A stretch of 32,878 nt of DNA from an uncultured Neomegalonema sp. (GTDB lineage: Bacteria; Pseudomonadota; Alphaproteobacteria; Rhodobacterales; Rhodobacteraceae), in assembly GCA_937928005.1 (NCBI GenBank), contig CALFVD010000184.1, positions 1 to 32,878 on the forward strand. The letters run 5' to 3'. Position numbers and translations under genes: made by a program. Positions 17,282 through 28,096 of the stretch are shown one piece after another. The notes beneath the pieces were generated by a model, which did no database searches, was not told the origin of the DNA, and saw only the letters and a list, made by a program, of their open reading frames with translations. The first letter of the stretch is position 1. Every line of letters starts with the position of its first letter.

Positions 17282-18358
17282 ATGAATGACGGTTTTTGGA
17301 CATTCCTGATTATCCTCGGCCAATGCCTCGCGGTAATGATCGCCGTGCTGATTTCGCTGGCCTTCCTGCTCTATATGGACCGCAAGGTTTGGGCGGCGGT
17401 TCAGTTGCGCAAGGGGCCGAACGTGGTTGGCCCGTTCGGCCTGCTGCAATCCTTCGCTGACTTCCTGAAATTCGTGATGAAGGAAATCGTGATTCCCGCC
17501 GGGGCGGATCGCACGGTATTTCTGCTTGCGCCGATGCTGACCTTCGTGCTGGCCTCCATCGCCTGGGTTGCCATTCCCTTCGCCGAAGGTTGGGTCATCT
17601 CCGACATGAATGTCGGTATCCTCTACCTCTTCGCGATTTCATCGCTTGGCGTCTATGGCGTTATCATGGGCGGCTGGGCCGGGAACTCGAAATACCCGTT
17701 CCTTGGCGGGTTGCGTTCGGCGGCGCAGATGGTTTCTTACGAGGTTTCAATCGGGTTCGTGATCGTCTGCGTCCTGTTGATGGTTGGCTCGCTGAACCTG
17801 TCGGATATCGTTCATGCGCAGGCGGGGGCAGGCGTTCTCTCGTGGTTTTTCCTCAAGCAGCCAGTGATGTTCATCGTCTTCTTCATCTCGGCATTAGCCG
17901 AGACGAACCGGCCTCCTTTTGATCTGCCGGAGGCCGAATCTGAACTCGTGGCCGGGTATCAGGTCGAGTATTCTTCCACGCCGTATCTGTTGTTTATGAT
18001 CGGTGAGTACATGAACATCGTGATGATGTGTGCGCTGACGACGATCTTGTTCCTCGGTGGCTGGCTTTCGCCCATCGGGGTTGGGCACGGGTTGTTCTGG
18101 TTCGTGCTGAAGGTGGTGTTCTGCTTCTTCATGTTTGCGATGGTGAAGGCCATTGTGCCGCGTTATCGCTACGATCAGCTTATGCGCCTTGGCTGGAAGG
18201 TGTTTCTGCCGCTTTCGCTGGCTTTCGTGGTGTTGACCGCCGGTTGGATGAAAATATTCGATATTCAGCCTTGGGCCTATACCGAGAAAGCGCATGAAAT
18301 GGGTCGTGGGGCGATGATTATCGAAGCGCCCGCCGCCACAAAGACGGAGGATTCCTGA
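17282..18358 (+). CDS. nuoH: NADH-quinone oxidoreductase subunit H
   Basis: 358 residues with about eight membrane helices. NuoH (ND1) forms the membrane part of the quinone channel. Family motifs include [39 protein letters not shown] with [18 protein letters not shown], and the conserved acidic loop [20 protein letters not shown]. The ATG at 17282 gives the standard N-terminus, but no good ribosome-binding site precedes it. The 100 bases between it and the Uma2-like gene hold nothing recognisable. The C-terminal tail after WAYTEKA is polar and slightly long. Confidence 0.97.
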   Translation: MNDGFWTFLIILGQCLAVMIAVLISLAFLLYMDRKVWAAVQLRKGPNVVGPFGLLQSFADFLKFVMKEIVIPAGADRTVFLLAPMLTFVLASIAWVAIPFAEGWVISDMNVGILYLFAISSLGVYGVIMGGWAGNSKYPFLGGLRSAAQMVSYEVSIGFVIVCVLLMVGSLNLSDIVHAQAGAGVLSWFFLKQPVMFIVFFISALAETNRPPFDLPEAESELVAGYQVEYSSTPYLLFMIGEYMNIVMMCALTTILFLGGWLSPIGVGHGLFWFVLKVVFCFFMFAMVKAIVPRYRYDQLMRLGWKVFLPLSLAFVVLTAGWMKIFDIQPWAYTEKAHEMGRGAMIIEAPAATKTEDS

Positions 18359-18359
18359 C

Positions 18360-18851
18360 ATGGCGACCGATTGGGCACGTGCCGGGTGGTATTTCGCCAT
18401 GATGGATTTCGTCAGTGGCTTCCGCGTTGGCATGAAATACTTCTTCAAGCCGAAAGCGACGATCAACTATCCCTATGAGAAAGGGCCGCAAAGCCCGCGT
18501 TTTCGGGGCGAACATGCGCTTCGCCGCTATCCGAATGGCGAGGAACGCTGCATCGCCTGCAAGCTGTGCGAGGCGATTTGTCCGGCGCAGGCCATTCATA
18601 TCGATGCCGAACCGCGCGAAGACGGTTCGCGCCGCACGACACGCTATGACATCGATATGACGAAATGCATCTATTGCGGTTTCTGTCAGGAGGCTTGCCC
18701 CGTCGATGCCATCGTCGAAGGGCCGAATTTCGAGTTCGCCACCGAAACGCGCGAGGAACTGTTCTATAACAAAGAAAAGCTGCTCGATAATGGCGACCGT
18801 TGGGAGGGCGTCATCGCACGCAATCTCGAACTTGATGCAGCGTATCGGTAA
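18360..18851 (+). CDS. nuoI: NADH-quinone oxidoreductase subunit I (two 4Fe-4S, TYKY)
   Basis: 163 residues, a normal length. NuoI holds clusters N6a and N6b, which link NuoG to the N2 cluster of NuoB. Both ferredoxin motifs are complete: [18 protein letters not shown] and [19 protein letters not shown], each C-x2-C-x2-C-x3-C-P. The N-terminal amphipathic region ([20 protein letters not shown]) and the [10 protein letters not shown] lead-in are as expected. GGAGG lies before the start, and only one base separates the ATG from the nuoH stop. Confidence 0.97.
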   Translation: MATDWARAGWYFAMMDFVSGFRVGMKYFFKPKATINYPYEKGPQSPRFRGEHALRRYPNGEERCIACKLCEAICPAQAIHIDAEPREDGSRRTTRYDIDMTKCIYCGFCQEACPVDAIVEGPNFEFATETREELFYNKEKLLDNGDRWEGVIARNLELDAAYR

Positions 18852-18863
18852 GGGAGCGGAATT

Positions 18864-19460
18864 ATGCAAGCCATTGCCTTTTATCTGTTTTCCACCGTCG
18901 CAGTAATCGCAGGTACGCTTGTGGTGTTCGCGAAAAACCCGGTTCATTCAGTGCTGTGGCTGATCCTTGCGTTTTTCTCGACGGCGGGTCTGTTCGTGCT
19001 GATGGGGGCCGAGTTCCTCGCGATGCTGCTGATGATCATCTACGTTGGTGCGGTCGCGGTATTGTTTTTGTTCGTCGTGATGATGCTCGATATCGACTTT
19101 GCTGAGTTGCGCGGGTCTGTTGCACAATACCTGCCGCTTGGTCTTGCTATCGGCGTGGTTCTGATGGTCGAATTGACCGTTGGTTTTGCAGCATGGACTG
19201 GGCTGGAGCGGGACGCTATCGAAGCGAGCGCAGTCTATGGCACAACCAATGCCCACGCCCTCGGCGCGGTGGTCTACACCAAATATGTCTATGCTTTTCA
19301 GGCGGCGGGTTTGATCCTGCTGGTCGCGATGATCGGGGCTATCGTCCTGACGCTGCGCACGCGCGAGGGCGTGCGCAAACAGGATGTATGGGCGCAGATG
19401 CAGCGTGATCCGAAGACGGCGGTCGAACTGAAAGACGTGCGCCCCGGACAGAGTTTGTAA
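18864..19460 (+). CDS. nuoJ: NADH-quinone oxidoreductase subunit J
   Basis: 198 residues, five membrane helices. NuoJ (ND6) contains the helix whose pi-bulge is linked to coupling; the corresponding stretch is visible as [20 protein letters not shown] followed by [11 protein letters not shown]. The N-terminus ([20 protein letters not shown] then PVHSVLWLI) is typical. The last 35 residues are a charged cytoplasmic tail. GGGAGC lies before the ATG at 18864, 12 bases after nuoI. Confidence 0.96.
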   Translation: MQAIAFYLFSTVAVIAGTLVVFAKNPVHSVLWLILAFFSTAGLFVLMGAEFLAMLLMIIYVGAVAVLFLFVVMMLDIDFAELRGSVAQYLPLGLAIGVVLMVELTVGFAAWTGLERDAIEASAVYGTTNAHALGAVVYTKYVYAFQAAGLILLVAMIGAIVLTLRTREGVRKQDVWAQMQRDPKTAVELKDVRPGQSL

Positions 19461-19480
19461 GGGAGCGCGAGAGGGGAATC

Positions 19481-19789
19481 ATGGAAATCGGACTGACGCA
19501 TTACCTGACGGTCGCCTCGATCCTGTTCATCGTCGGCATCTTCGGGATTTTCCTGAACCGCAAGAACGTCATCATCATTCTCATGTCCATCGAGCTTATG
19601 CTGTTGGCCGTGAATATCAATTTTGTCGCCTTCTCGACGCATCTCAACGATTTGGGCGGACAGGTCTTTACCATGTTCGTCCTGACGGTCGCCGCTGCGG
19701 AAGCGGCCATCGGGTTGGCTATTCTGGTCTGCTTCCACCGCAACCGGGGTACGATTGCGGTCGAAGATGTCGCGATGATGAAGGGCTGA
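19481..19789 (+). CDS. nuoK: NADH-quinone oxidoreductase subunit K
   Basis: 102 residues, three helices, the expected size. NuoK (ND4L) bears conserved membrane glutamates needed for proton transfer: one in [20 protein letters not shown], a second in [16 protein letters not shown]. The short first loop LNRKNVI is also typical. A GAGGGG ribosome site precedes ATG 19481. It is followed after 10 bases by nuoL. Confidence 0.97.
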   Translation: MEIGLTHYLTVASILFIVGIFGIFLNRKNVIIILMSIELMLLAVNINFVAFSTHLNDLGGQVFTMFVLTVAAAEAAIGLAILVCFHRNRGTIAVEDVAMMKG

Positions 19790-19799
19790 GGGACGCCGC

Positions 19800-21758
19800 A
19801 TGTATTATTCGCTGATCGTCCTGTTGCCGTTGCTCGGCGCGTTGATTGCTGGTTTCGGGGCGCGCTGGATCGGGGACCGCATGGCGCAGGTTATCCCAAG
19901 CGCCATCCTCGTTCTGGTCGCATTGATGTCATGGGTGGGGTTGCCCGGTGCTATCGCCGCCGACCCGGAGCATATTACTTGGTTCCGCTGGATGGAATCG
20001 GGTGCGCTGGCCGTCGATTGGGGGATTCGGCTTGATACGCTAACAGGCGTGATGCTGATCGTGGTGACGACCGTCTCGGCCATCGTGCATGTCTATTCGA
20101 TGGGCTATATGAGCCACGATCCGTCGAAGCCGCGCTTCTTTGCTTATCTGTCGTTGTTCACCTTTGCGATGCTGATGCTGGTGACGGCGGATAACTTTGT
20201 GCAGTTGTTTTTCGGTTGGGAAGGGGTGGGCCTTGCCTCCTATCTGCTGATCGGGTTTTGGCATCACAAGGACAGCGCGAATGCGGCGTCGATGAAGGCG
20301 TTTATCGTCAATCGCGTTGGTGATTTTGGGCTGGCACTGGGTATTTTTGCCATCTTCGCTATTTTTGGCTCGCTCGATTTCGGTGTCGTCTTCGCTGAAA
20401 TTCCCAACAAGATCGGCGCGACATTCTCTTTCCTCGGCTATGAGATGGGTGTGCTGAATACCATCGGTTTCCTGCTTTTCGTGGGGGCGATGGGGAAATC
20501 GGCGCAGTTCTTCCTGCATACATGGCTGCCAGACGCGATGGAGGGGCCGACGCCCGTATCGGCATTGATCCACGCCGCGACGATGGTGACGGCGGGGGTC
20601 TTCCTCGTCTGCCGCATGTCGCCGCTCTATGAGTTTGCGCCTGCCGCCTCAACCTTCATCACCTATATCGGTGCAACGACTGCGCTGTTCGCAGCAACGG
20701 TTGGTCTGGTGCAGAACGATATCAAGCGCATCGTTGCCTATTCGACCTGTTCTCAGCTTGGCTATATGTTCTTCGCCGCTGGCGTTGGCGCGTATGAAGC
20801 GGCGATGTTCCACTTGTTCACGCATGCTTTCTTCAAGGCGCTGCTGTTCTTAGGCTGTGGTTCGGTGATCCACGCGATGCAGGATGAGCAGGATATCCGC
20901 AAGATGGGCGGGTTATGGTCGATGATCATCCCGACCTATATGTTGATGATCGTTGGGACGATGGCGCTGACGGGCGTGCCGCCCTTTGCCGGGTTCTTCT
21001 CGAAGGACATGGTGATCGAGGTTGCGCATGCGGCGCATTCGACAAGTGGCACCTATGCCTTTGCGCTTGGTATTCTCGTCGCGGCGATGACGGCGTTCTA
21101 TTCGTGGCGTTTGATCTTTAAGGTGTTCCATGGGCCGCGCAATGGCGACCCCGAAGCCTATGCCCATATCCATGAAAGCCCGCCCGTCATGCTGATCCCG
21201 ATGGGGGTATTGTTCATTGGCTCGATTGTAGCGGGCGGCGTGTTCTACGAGTATTTCGTCGGCGATGGTGCCCATGATTTCTGGGGTCATTCTATCGTCC
21301 ATGCGTCGCAGAACTACGTCTATGTCGAGAAATACGACAAGATGTACGATATCGTCCATGCCGCGCATTACGTGCCGTTCTGGGTGAAGGCGGCACCGTT
21401 TTTTGCCATGCTCGCGGGTACGGCGTTGGCCTTCTATATGTATATCCTGCATCCGGGGCTGGCGGAGCGGACGCGCAAGGCTAGTCCGGGCGTGTACGAC
21501 TTCCTGCTCAACAAGTGGTATTTCGATGAGCTGTACCAGACGATTTTCGTGCGCCCCGCTATGGCTCTCGGTCGGCTCTTCTGGAAGAAGGGCGATGGCA
21601 AGACCATTGATGGCGCAATTGATGGGTTGTCGATGGGGGTGATCCCGGCGGTAACGGCGCTTTATGCGCGGGCGCAAAGTGGATACGTGTTCCATTATGC
21701 GCTGGCGATGTTTGTTGGTGTTGCCGCACTCGTGACATTTGCCGTGGCGGGGGGCTGA
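19800..21758 (+). CDS. nuoL: NADH-quinone oxidoreductase subunit L (antiporter-like)
   Basis: 652 residues, with about 16 helices, including the long lateral C-terminal helix that braces the membrane arm. Proton-channel residues are seen in [20 protein letters not shown] (key Glu) and in the lysine-bearing [20 protein letters not shown], followed by [18 protein letters not shown] and the broken-helix region [16 protein letters not shown]. NuoL is the most distal of the three pumping subunits. The start is ATG 19800 with GAGGGA upstream. The minus-strand open frames across it are shadows of its codon bias. Confidence 0.97.
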   Translation: MYYSLIVLLPLLGALIAGFGARWIGDRMAQVIPSAILVLVALMSWVGLPGAIAADPEHITWFRWMESGALAVDWGIRLDTLTGVMLIVVTTVSAIVHVYSMGYMSHDPSKPRFFAYLSLFTFAMLMLVTADNFVQLFFGWEGVGLASYLLIGFWHHKDSANAASMKAFIVNRVGDFGLALGIFAIFAIFGSLDFGVVFAEIPNKIGATFSFLGYEMGVLNTIGFLLFVGAMGKSAQFFLHTWLPDAMEGPTPVSALIHAATMVTAGVFLVCRMSPLYEFAPAASTFITYIGATTALFAATVGLVQNDIKRIVAYSTCSQLGYMFFAAGVGAYEAAMFHLFTHAFFKALLFLGCGSVIHAMQDEQDIRKMGGLWSMIIPTYMLMIVGTMALTGVPPFAGFFSKDMVIEVAHAAHSTSGTYAFALGILVAAMTAFYSWRLIFKVFHGPRNGDPEAYAHIHESPPVMLIPMGVLFIGSIVAGGVFYEYFVGDGAHDFWGHSIVHASQNYVYVEKYDKMYDIVHAAHYVPFWVKAAPFFAMLAGTALAFYMYILHPGLAERTRKASPGVYDFLLNKWYFDELYQTIFVRPAMALGRLFWKKGDGKTIDGAIDGLSMGVIPAVTALYARAQSGYVFHYALAMFVGVAALVTFAVAGG

Positions 21759-21762
21759 TCCG

Positions 21763-23343
21763 ATGACAAGCGAAGGATTTTTGCTCAACCTCGTCCTTTG
21801 GCTACCGCTGTTTGGCGGGCTGATCCTGTTGTGGATGGGTGGTGGACGCGAGGCGGAACGTCAGGCGGCGCGTAAGTGGTCGCTGGCCATTACCGTTGTC
21901 ACGTTCCTATTGTCGCTCATCGTCTTTATGGGGTTTGAGCCGACCGATAGCGGATTTCAGTTCGTTACCGATGTCGAATGGCTGGCGGGCCTGAAATACA
22001 AGCTGGGCGTTGATGGGATTTCGATCCTGTTCGTCCTACTGACGACCGGCATTATGCCGCTGGTGATCCTGGCGAGTTGGGATGTTGATAAGCGAGTGGC
22101 GCAGTATCTCGCCGCGTTTCTCATTCTTGAAACGCTGATGATTGGCGTCTTCGTTGCGCTCGACCTGTTCCTGTTCTACCTGTTCTTCGAGGCGGGCCTG
22201 ATCCCGATGTTTATCATCATCGGGGTGTGGGGCGGCGGGCGGCGCGTCTATGCCAGCTTCAAGTTCTTCCTCTACACATTGCTCGGATCAATCTTGATGC
22301 TGATCGCGATGTTGTGGATGGCCAATTTTGCGCAATCGACGGATATTGAGTTCCTTCTGACCCATGAGTTCCCGTCGGAACCGTTTGAGATTTTGGGTTT
22401 CGAGATTGGTGCTGGTACACAGACATTGCTGTGGTTTGCGTTCTTCGCCAGCTTTGCCGTAAAGATGCCGATGTGGCCTGTGCATACGTGGTTGCCCGAT
22501 GCCCACGTAGAGGCGCCAACCGCAGGATCAGTGGTGCTGGCGGCCATCCTGTTGAAGCTGGGGGGCTATGGCTTTATTCGCTTTAACTTGCCGATGTTCC
22601 CGATTGCATCGGATCAACTCGCCAATTTCGTCTTTGCTCTCAGCGTTATCGCCATTGTCTATACGTCGCTGGTCGCGTTGGTGCAGACGGATATTAAGAA
22701 GCTGATCGCCTATTCATCGGTGGCCCATATGGGCTTTGTGACGATGGGGATTTTTGCGGCGAACCAGCAGGGCGTGGATGGGGCAATCTTTCAGATGATC
22801 AGCCACGGGTTCATCTCTGGCGCGCTGTTCCTGTCGGTGGGTGTAATCTACGACCGGATGCATACGCGCGAGATTGCGGCCTATGGCGGGCTAGTCACGC
22901 GGATGCCCGTTTATGCGACGATCTTCTTGTTGTTCACGATGGCGAATGTGGGTCTGCCCGGTACATCCGGCTTCGTCGGTGAGTTCCTGACGATGATGGG
23001 GGCGTTCAAGGCGAATACCTTCGTTGCTTTTGTCGCCGCAACCGGCGTGATCCTGTCGGCGGGTTATGCATTGTGGCTTTATCGCCGGGTCGTGTTTGGG
23101 GTGATTACGAACCCCGCACTGGAAACAATCGAGGATATGAACACACGCGAGATTGCCATTATGGTGCCGTTGATCGTTGCGACGCTCTATTTCGGCATCA
23201 ACGCTTCGGCGATGATCGATGTGTTCAGCCCCACGGTTTCCGACATGCTCGAAGGGTATCGCGCTGCCGTTGGCCAGCCCGATAGCCTCATCATTCAACC
23301 CGGTGGAGAGGCTCCCATAGCTGCTCCAGCCAAAGCGCACTGA
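21763..23343 (+). CDS. nuoM: NADH-quinone oxidoreductase subunit M (antiporter-like)
   Basis: 526 residues, about 14 helices. NuoM (ND4) is the middle pumping subunit. Family motifs are [20 protein letters not shown] (key Glu), [20 protein letters not shown] (key Lys), [20 protein letters not shown], and [19 protein letters not shown] use ATG 21763; an in-frame ATG at 21739 lies within nuoL and adds eight residues. The C-terminal 35 residues are a polar tail ending in PAKAH. It lies four bases after the nuoL stop. Confidence 0.97.
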   Translation: MTSEGFLLNLVLWLPLFGGLILLWMGGGREAERQAARKWSLAITVVTFLLSLIVFMGFEPTDSGFQFVTDVEWLAGLKYKLGVDGISILFVLLTTGIMPLVILASWDVDKRVAQYLAAFLILETLMIGVFVALDLFLFYLFFEAGLIPMFIIIGVWGGGRRVYASFKFFLYTLLGSILMLIAMLWMANFAQSTDIEFLLTHEFPSEPFEILGFEIGAGTQTLLWFAFFASFAVKMPMWPVHTWLPDAHVEAPTAGSVVLAAILLKLGGYGFIRFNLPMFPIASDQLANFVFALSVIAIVYTSLVALVQTDIKKLIAYSSVAHMGFVTMGIFAANQQGVDGAIFQMISHGFISGALFLSVGVIYDRMHTREIAAYGGLVTRMPVYATIFLLFTMANVGLPGTSGFVGEFLTMMGAFKANTFVAFVAATGVILSAGYALWLYRRVVFGVITNPALETIEDMNTREIAIMVPLIVATLYFGINASAMIDVFSPTVSDMLEGYRAAVGQPDSLIIQPGGEAPIAAPAKAH

Positions 23344-23358
23344 CCGGGGAGGGATGAT

Positions 23359-24822
23359 ATGACACCCGTGAATCAAGGACCGCTCAACCTTCTCGCCGCC
23401 GCGCCGGAGATGATCCTCGCTATCGGGGCGCTGGCTCTGCTGATGCTAGGGGTTTTCCGGCAAAATCAAGCCGGGGCGACTTTGGTGCTGTGGCTGACCA
23501 TTGCGCTACTCGTTCTGGCCGGTTTCGTTGCCTTTATCGGTGGGACGGACGTACAATATGCCTTTGGCGGCGTGTTCGTGTCGGATGGTGTATCGCGCTT
23601 TGCGAAGGTGTTCATTTTCTTTGGCACGGCGGTGACGCTGATCCTGTCGCGCACATATCTGATGCGCGCGAACCTGTTGATTTTTGAATTCCCCGTGCTT
23701 GTCGCGCTGGCCGCGCTTGGCATGGCGATGATGGTGTCGGCGGCGGACCTGATCTCACTGTATATGGGGTTAGAGCTGCAATCACTGGCGCTATATGTGC
23801 TGGCATCGTTCCGGCGGGATTCGGTGAAATCGACCGAGGCGGGGCTGAAATATTTTGTCCTCGGTGCGCTGTCGTCTGGCCTGCTGCTGTTCGGATCATC
23901 CTTCGTTTATGGCGCAGCGGTTAGCACCGAATTTACCCGTATCGCCGAAGTGGTGGCGCAGGGCGAGATAAATGTGGGCATGGTTATTGGGTTGGCCTTC
24001 GTGTTGGCGGGGCTGGCCTTCAAGATCTCCGCCGCGCCATTCCATATGTGGACGCCCGATGTCTATGAGGGTGCGCCAACGCCGGTGACGGCATTCTTTG
24101 CCACTGCGCCGAAGATGGCCGCTGCCGTTCTTATGGTGCGTGTGCTCTATGACGGGTTCGGAGTAGGGGCGGTCGATGACTGGCAGTTGATCGTTGCATT
24201 CCTTGCCGCCGCATCAATGCTAGTGGGGTCCATCGCGGCAATCGGGCAGACGGATATCAAGCGTCTGATGGCGTATTCCTCCATCGGGCATATGGGTTTT
24301 GCGCTGGTCGGCATGGCCGCCGGAACAGAAGCCGGTGCGGAATCGGTTTTGGTCTATCTGGCCGTTTATATGGTGATGAATCTCGGTGTTTTTGCCTATA
24401 TCTTGACAATGCGGCGCAATGGCGTGGCGATGACGAAGATCAGTGATTTGTCGGGCCTGTGGCAGCGGGACAGCTTTTCGGCGCTATGCTTGACGGCGCT
24501 GATGTTCAGCCTTGCGGGTATTCCGCCGCTGGCCGGGTTTTGGGCGAAGTTCTATACTTTCGGCGCGGCGATAGCGGTAGAAGAAGGCAAGCTGGTCTGG
24601 TTGCTGGTCATTGCGACCATCGCCGCCGTTATCAGCGCATTCTATTACCTACGCCTCGTTAAGATCATGCTTTTCGATGATCCGGTTGAGGAATTTGACG
24701 GCCCTATGGGTAGCGAGTTCCGGGTGGTTCTCGGCATCTCGGCGGCGATCATGCTGTTATTCGTGATCGGGGGCTTGGGCGTCACCGAAATGGCGGCGGA
24801 CGCGGCCTCTATCTACCGGTGA
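23359..24822 (+). CDS. nuoN: NADH-quinone oxidoreductase subunit N (antiporter-like)
   Basis: 487 residues, about 14 helices. NuoN (ND2) is the pumping subunit closest to the quinone module. Motifs: LISLYMGLELQSLALYVLAS (key Glu), GLAFKISAAPFHMWTPDVYE (key Lys), GAPTPVTAFFATAPKMAA, and TDIKRLMAYSSIGHMGFAL. A GGGGAGGG ribosome site precedes the ATG. It is the last Complex I gene; its TGA overlaps the birA GTG by four bases. Confidence 0.97.
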   Translation: MTPVNQGPLNLLAAAPEMILAIGALALLMLGVFRQNQAGATLVLWLTIALLVLAGFVAFIGGTDVQYAFGGVFVSDGVSRFAKVFIFFGTAVTLILSRTYLMRANLLIFEFPVLVALAALGMAMMVSAADLISLYMGLELQSLALYVLASFRRDSVKSTEAGLKYFVLGALSSGLLLFGSSFVYGAAVSTEFTRIAEVVAQGEINVGMVIGLAFVLAGLAFKISAAPFHMWTPDVYEGAPTPVTAFFATAPKMAAAVLMVRVLYDGFGVGAVDDWQLIVAFLAAASMLVGSIAAIGQTDIKRLMAYSSIGHMGFALVGMAAGTEAGAESVLVYLAVYMVMNLGVFAYILTMRRNGVAMTKISDLSGLWQRDSFSALCLTALMFSLAGIPPLAGFWAKFYTFGAAIAVEEGKLVWLLVIATIAAVISAFYYLRLVKIMLFDDPVEEFDGPMGSEFRVVLGISAAIMLLFVIGGLGVTEMAADAASIYR

Positions 24823-25565
24823 TCCGGGTCGAGCATTTCGGCACCATCGACAGCACCAGTCTGGAGGCTTCGCGCCGCGCCGCTTCCGGCAATCGTGGAC
24901 CGGTTTGGCTACGCGCGGATAAGCAGACCGCTGGCCGGGGACGAGCGGGGCGCGATTGGACCTCGCCGCTCGGTAATTTATTTGCGACGCTATTGATGCC
25001 CGTGAAGAATGATCCTGCGGCGGCGGGATTACGCTCCTTCGTTGCTTGTTTGGCGGTGGCTGAAACATTGGATGCCCTGATCGGCGCGCCTGAGCGTGTG
25101 ACATTGAAATGGCCTAATGATGCTTTGCTCGATGGGCGGAAAGTTGCCGGGGTGCTGCTGGAATCCGGGATTAATGCGGCGGGACGGTGGCTATCGGTCG
25201 GTATCGGCATCAACCTCACCCATGCGCCCAAAACTAACCGATGGCCGACGACCAGTATTGCGCTTGCAACCGGTAGGAATGCGCCAACGCCGAAAGCGGC
25301 ACTCGATATTCTTGCTAAGGCTTTCGAGCAGCGTGAGCGAGATTTTGGGGCGAAGGGCTTTGATATTATTCGCACGGCATGGCTCGCCCGCGCGGCGCGT
25401 CTGGGCCAGAATGTCGAGGCGCGCCTACCCCATGAAACGATCACTGGTATCTTTGAGACGCTTGACGCAGATGGCACGATGTTGTTGCAAACCGGAACAG
25501 GGGTGCGGCGCATAAGTGCGGCGGATGTGTATTTTCCAGGGGGTGCGGATGCTGCTGGCGATTGA
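24819..25565 (+). CDS. birA: Biotin--[acetyl-CoA-carboxylase] ligase
   Basis: 248 residues. It activates biotin with ATP and attaches it to the biotin carrier protein of acetyl-CoA carboxylase. Seen: the N-terminal FGTIDSTSLEA, the biotinyl-AMP loop GRGRAGRDWTSPLGN (residues 39-53), LKWPNDALLDGRKVAGVLLE with its catalytic lysines, and WLSVGIGINL. The N-terminal helix-turn-helix of the E. coli enzyme is missing, so this is a ligase only and not a biotin repressor. The start is GTG 24819, coupled to nuoN. A birA homologue downstream of the last nuo gene is known from Paracoccus. Confidence 0.94.
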   Translation: MIRVEHFGTIDSTSLEASRRAASGNRGPVWLRADKQTAGRGRAGRDWTSPLGNLFATLLMPVKNDPAAAGLRSFVACLAVAETLDALIGAPERVTLKWPNDALLDGRKVAGVLLESGINAAGRWLSVGIGINLTHAPKTNRWPTTSIALATGRNAPTPKAALDILAKAFEQRERDFGAKGFDIIRTAWLARAARLGQNVEARLPHETITGIFETLDADGTMLLQTGTGVRRISAADVYFPGGADAAGD

Positions 25566-26337
25566 TGTTGGGAATACAAATACGGTCTTTGCTTTCTACG
25601 AGGATAACGACCAGAAAGCAGAATGGCGTATCGCGACCGATGCGCAGCGCACGGCGGATGAGTATTTTGTCTGGCTCGACCATTTGATGAAATTGAACGA
25701 TATCGGGCGCAAGAACATCAAGGGGGCGGTTATCGCAACGGTCGCGCCGCAGACGCTGTTCAATCTGAAAACCCTGTCGCGTAAGTATTTCAACGCTGAC
25801 CCGCTCGTCATCGGGCAGGCCGATTGTGATATCGGGATTGCCGTTAAACTACCCCGCCCGCAAGAAGTGGGCGCTGATCGCGTGGTGAATGCACGCGCGG
25901 CCCTAACCACCTATGGCCCGAATCTTATCATTCTCGATTTTGGCACGGGAACGACATTCGATGTTGTGGATGATGAGGGCGCTTATATTGGCGGTGTGAT
26001 TGCGCCGGGGGTGAATCTCTCGCTCGACGCCTTAAATCAAGCCGCAGCGAAGTTACCCCGGATTGCCGTTGAACGACCAGAGCGGGCAATCGGCACGGAT
26101 ACCGTCTCGGCGATGCAATCGGGTATATACTGGGGCTATGTCGGGCTGATAGAGGGTGTCTGCAACAGGATCAAAGACGAGCGGGCGACCCCTATGACGG
26201 TTATTGCGACCGGTGGGCTTTCGCCGCTCTTCGCCAAAGGAACGGACGTGGTGGATCACGTCGATGACAGCCTCACGATGCGGGGGCTTGTGGAGATTTA
26301 TGCGCGTAATGCAAACGGAGCGCGCCAGGAGACATAA
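25549..26337 (+). CDS. coaX: Type III pantothenate kinase
   Basis: 262 residues. It carries out the first step of coenzyme A synthesis, ATP-dependent phosphorylation of pantothenate, and is the CoaX class of the ASKHA fold. Motifs: the phosphate-binding LLAIDVGNTNTVFAFY at the N-terminus, PQEVGADRVVNARAAL, LIILDFGTGTTFDVVD and YIGGVIAPGVNLSLDAL. I start at ATG 25549, which overlaps birA by 17 bases and gives the standard N-terminus; an upstream ATG at 25516 would add 11 residues. The TAA shares its last base with the next ATG. Confidence 0.95.
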   Translation: MLLAIDVGNTNTVFAFYEDNDQKAEWRIATDAQRTADEYFVWLDHLMKLNDIGRKNIKGAVIATVAPQTLFNLKTLSRKYFNADPLVIGQADCDIGIAVKLPRPQEVGADRVVNARAALTTYGPNLIILDFGTGTTFDVVDDEGAYIGGVIAPGVNLSLDALNQAAAKLPRIAVERPERAIGTDTVSAMQSGIYWGYVGLIEGVCNRIKDERATPMTVIATGGLSPLFAKGTDVVDHVDDSLTMRGLVEIYARNANGARQET

Positions 26338-28007
26338 TGAACGGCCTCTATTACCTGCCGCTGGGCGGCACGGACGAAATCGGCATGAATATGTACCTCT
26401 ATGGCTATGGCCAAGAGGGCAATCAACGCTGGATCATGGTCGATTGCGGTATCGGCTTTCCCGATGAGGGGGTTGCGCCGGGCGTCGAGACGATGACCCC
26501 GGATCCTGAATGGATCGCCGATCAGCGGGACCGTTTGGACGCGATTATTATCACACATGCGCATGAGGATCATATCGGCGCTATTGGCACGCTGTATGAC
26601 AAGCTGAAAGCGCCGATCTATTGTACCGCCTTCCCCGCCGAAATCGGGCGACGGAAGATGGAAGAAGCGGGGCATAGCCCAAAGAACATCAAAATCACCG
26701 AGCCAAATATGCCTGTGAGCATCGGCGATTTCGAGATCACGTTTTTCCCTATGACCCATTCGGTGCCGGAGACGAGCGCGCTGATTATCCGCACGCCGGT
26801 CGGCACGGTCTTTCATACCGCCGATTTCAAGATTGATCCCGACCCTGTCTATGGCGAGGCGATGGATAAGGAAGCCCTGCGTAAGCTGGGCGAAGAAGGG
26901 GTGTTGGCCCTCGTTTGTGACAGTACCAACGTGTTTGAGCCGGGGCGCGCGGGCGGCGAAAAGACCATCGAAGAGTCGCTGAAAAAGGTCATCGCCGGAT
27001 GCAAAGGCAAGGTTGCGGCCACGACTTTTGCGTCGAACGTCGCGCGGTTGAAGACGCTGGCGGATGCCGCGACCGCGAACGAACGGGCCGTGGTTGTCGC
27101 GGGCCGGGCGATGGTGCGCATGATTGCGGCGGGCGAGCAGAGCGGGGCAGCGGCGGATTTTCCTGATACCGTATCCGAGGATCAGGCGCGTGATTTGCCA
27201 GATGGGAATCTATTCTATCTCGTCACTGGTTCGCAAGGCGAGGGGCGCGCGGCGATGGCGCGTATCGCGGGCGGCACGCATCCGGTGGTGACGCTGGACC
27301 GTGGGGATACGGCGATCTTCTCATCAAAGACCATTCCCGGCAACGAGGTCGAAGTTGCGCGCATCTATAACAAGCTGGTCGAGCGCGGCGTTGAGGTGAT
27401 CGATTCCAGCATGGCGGATATCCATGTCTCTGGCCATGCCTGCCGCGACGAGATGGAGGAGATGTATACACTCCTCAAGCCGAAATACGCGATCCCGATG
27501 CATGGCGAGCCGCGTCACTTGGCTGAACACGCCGAGTCGGCGCTGAAATGGGGGGCCGCGCAGTCTTTTGTCGTCACCAATGGCGAGATGCTGCACATCG
27601 CGGCGAATGGGCCGCGCAAGGTAGATGAAGTGCCGACGGGTCGCCTATATCGCGATGGTGATCTGGTTGTAGGCGCGCAGGATGGCGTGGTGCGTGATCG
27701 TAAGCGCATGGCGCTGAACGGGCATATCGCGGTATCGGTCATCATGGATGACAATGGCGAGTTGGTCGTGGAGTCGGATGTGCGGGCGACCGGTGCGCCG
27801 AAGAAGGTGGGCCGTAAGGGCGGCACCTTCGAGGAGCAAATCGCGCAGGCGATTGACGAAGCGATTGAAGGGATGCCCCGCAAAAAGCGCCATGATGATA
27901 ATGCGCTGGAGGATCTGGTTTCGCAGACGGCGCGTCGCAAGGCAAACCGGTTGTGGGGCAAGAAGCCTGAGACGGTGGTGTTTATTACCCGGCTCGAAGA
28001 CGATTAG
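26337..28007 (+). CDS. rnj: Ribonuclease J
   Basis: 556 residues, a beta-CASP metallo-beta-lactamase nuclease acting in rRNA maturation and mRNA decay, with endonuclease and 5'-to-3' exonuclease activity known in the family. The zinc motif THAHEDHIGA is at residues 73-82, followed by MTHSVPETSALII, GTVFHTADFKIDPDP and LVCDSTNVFEPG. The beta-CASP motifs include VYLVTGSQGEG-like YLVTGSQGEGRAAMARI, SMADIHVSGHACRDEM and IPMHGEPRHLAEHA. The C-terminal 100 residues form the usual extra domain. ATG 26337 overlaps the coaX TAA (TAATG). A terminator follows at 28033. Confidence 0.95.
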   Translation: MNGLYYLPLGGTDEIGMNMYLYGYGQEGNQRWIMVDCGIGFPDEGVAPGVETMTPDPEWIADQRDRLDAIIITHAHEDHIGAIGTLYDKLKAPIYCTAFPAEIGRRKMEEAGHSPKNIKITEPNMPVSIGDFEITFFPMTHSVPETSALIIRTPVGTVFHTADFKIDPDPVYGEAMDKEALRKLGEEGVLALVCDSTNVFEPGRAGGEKTIEESLKKVIAGCKGKVAATTFASNVARLKTLADAATANERAVVVAGRAMVRMIAAGEQSGAAADFPDTVSEDQARDLPDGNLFYLVTGSQGEGRAAMARIAGGTHPVVTLDRGDTAIFSSKTIPGNEVEVARIYNKLVERGVEVIDSSMADIHVSGHACRDEMEEMYTLLKPKYAIPMHGEPRHLAEHAESALKWGAAQSFVVTNGEMLHIAANGPRKVDEVPTGRLYRDGDLVVGAQDGVVRDRKRMALNGHIAVSVIMDDNGELVVESDVRATGAPKKVGRKGGTFEEQIAQAIDEAIEGMPRKKRHDDNALEDLVSQTARRKANRLWGKKPETVVFITRLEDD

Positions 28008-28032
28008 GGAGGCGTGAAGGATATTCGGATCA

Positions 28033-28069
28033 CGCATTCCCGGATCGAGGTCCGGGGATACGCTTTTTC
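28033..28069 (+). terminator. Rho-independent terminator after rnj
   Basis: Left arm 28033-28044 and right arm 28051-28062 pair as a 12-base stem (core TCCCGGA with TCCGGGG) with one C-A mismatch and one G-T wobble, around the loop TCGAGG. C followed by five T residues comes next. It lies 26 bases after the rnj stop and marks the end of the nuo-birA-coaX-rnj transcript. Confidence 0.82.
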
Positions 28070-28096
28070 TATATTTCTTTGCATGACGGCAAACCC

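Noticed and set aside
20913-21788. Minus-strand open frame of 291 codons across nuoL
   Set aside because: It lies wholly opposite nuoL, is rich in His, Arg and Asp in a way typical of the complement of a GC-biased membrane-protein gene, and shows no family motif.
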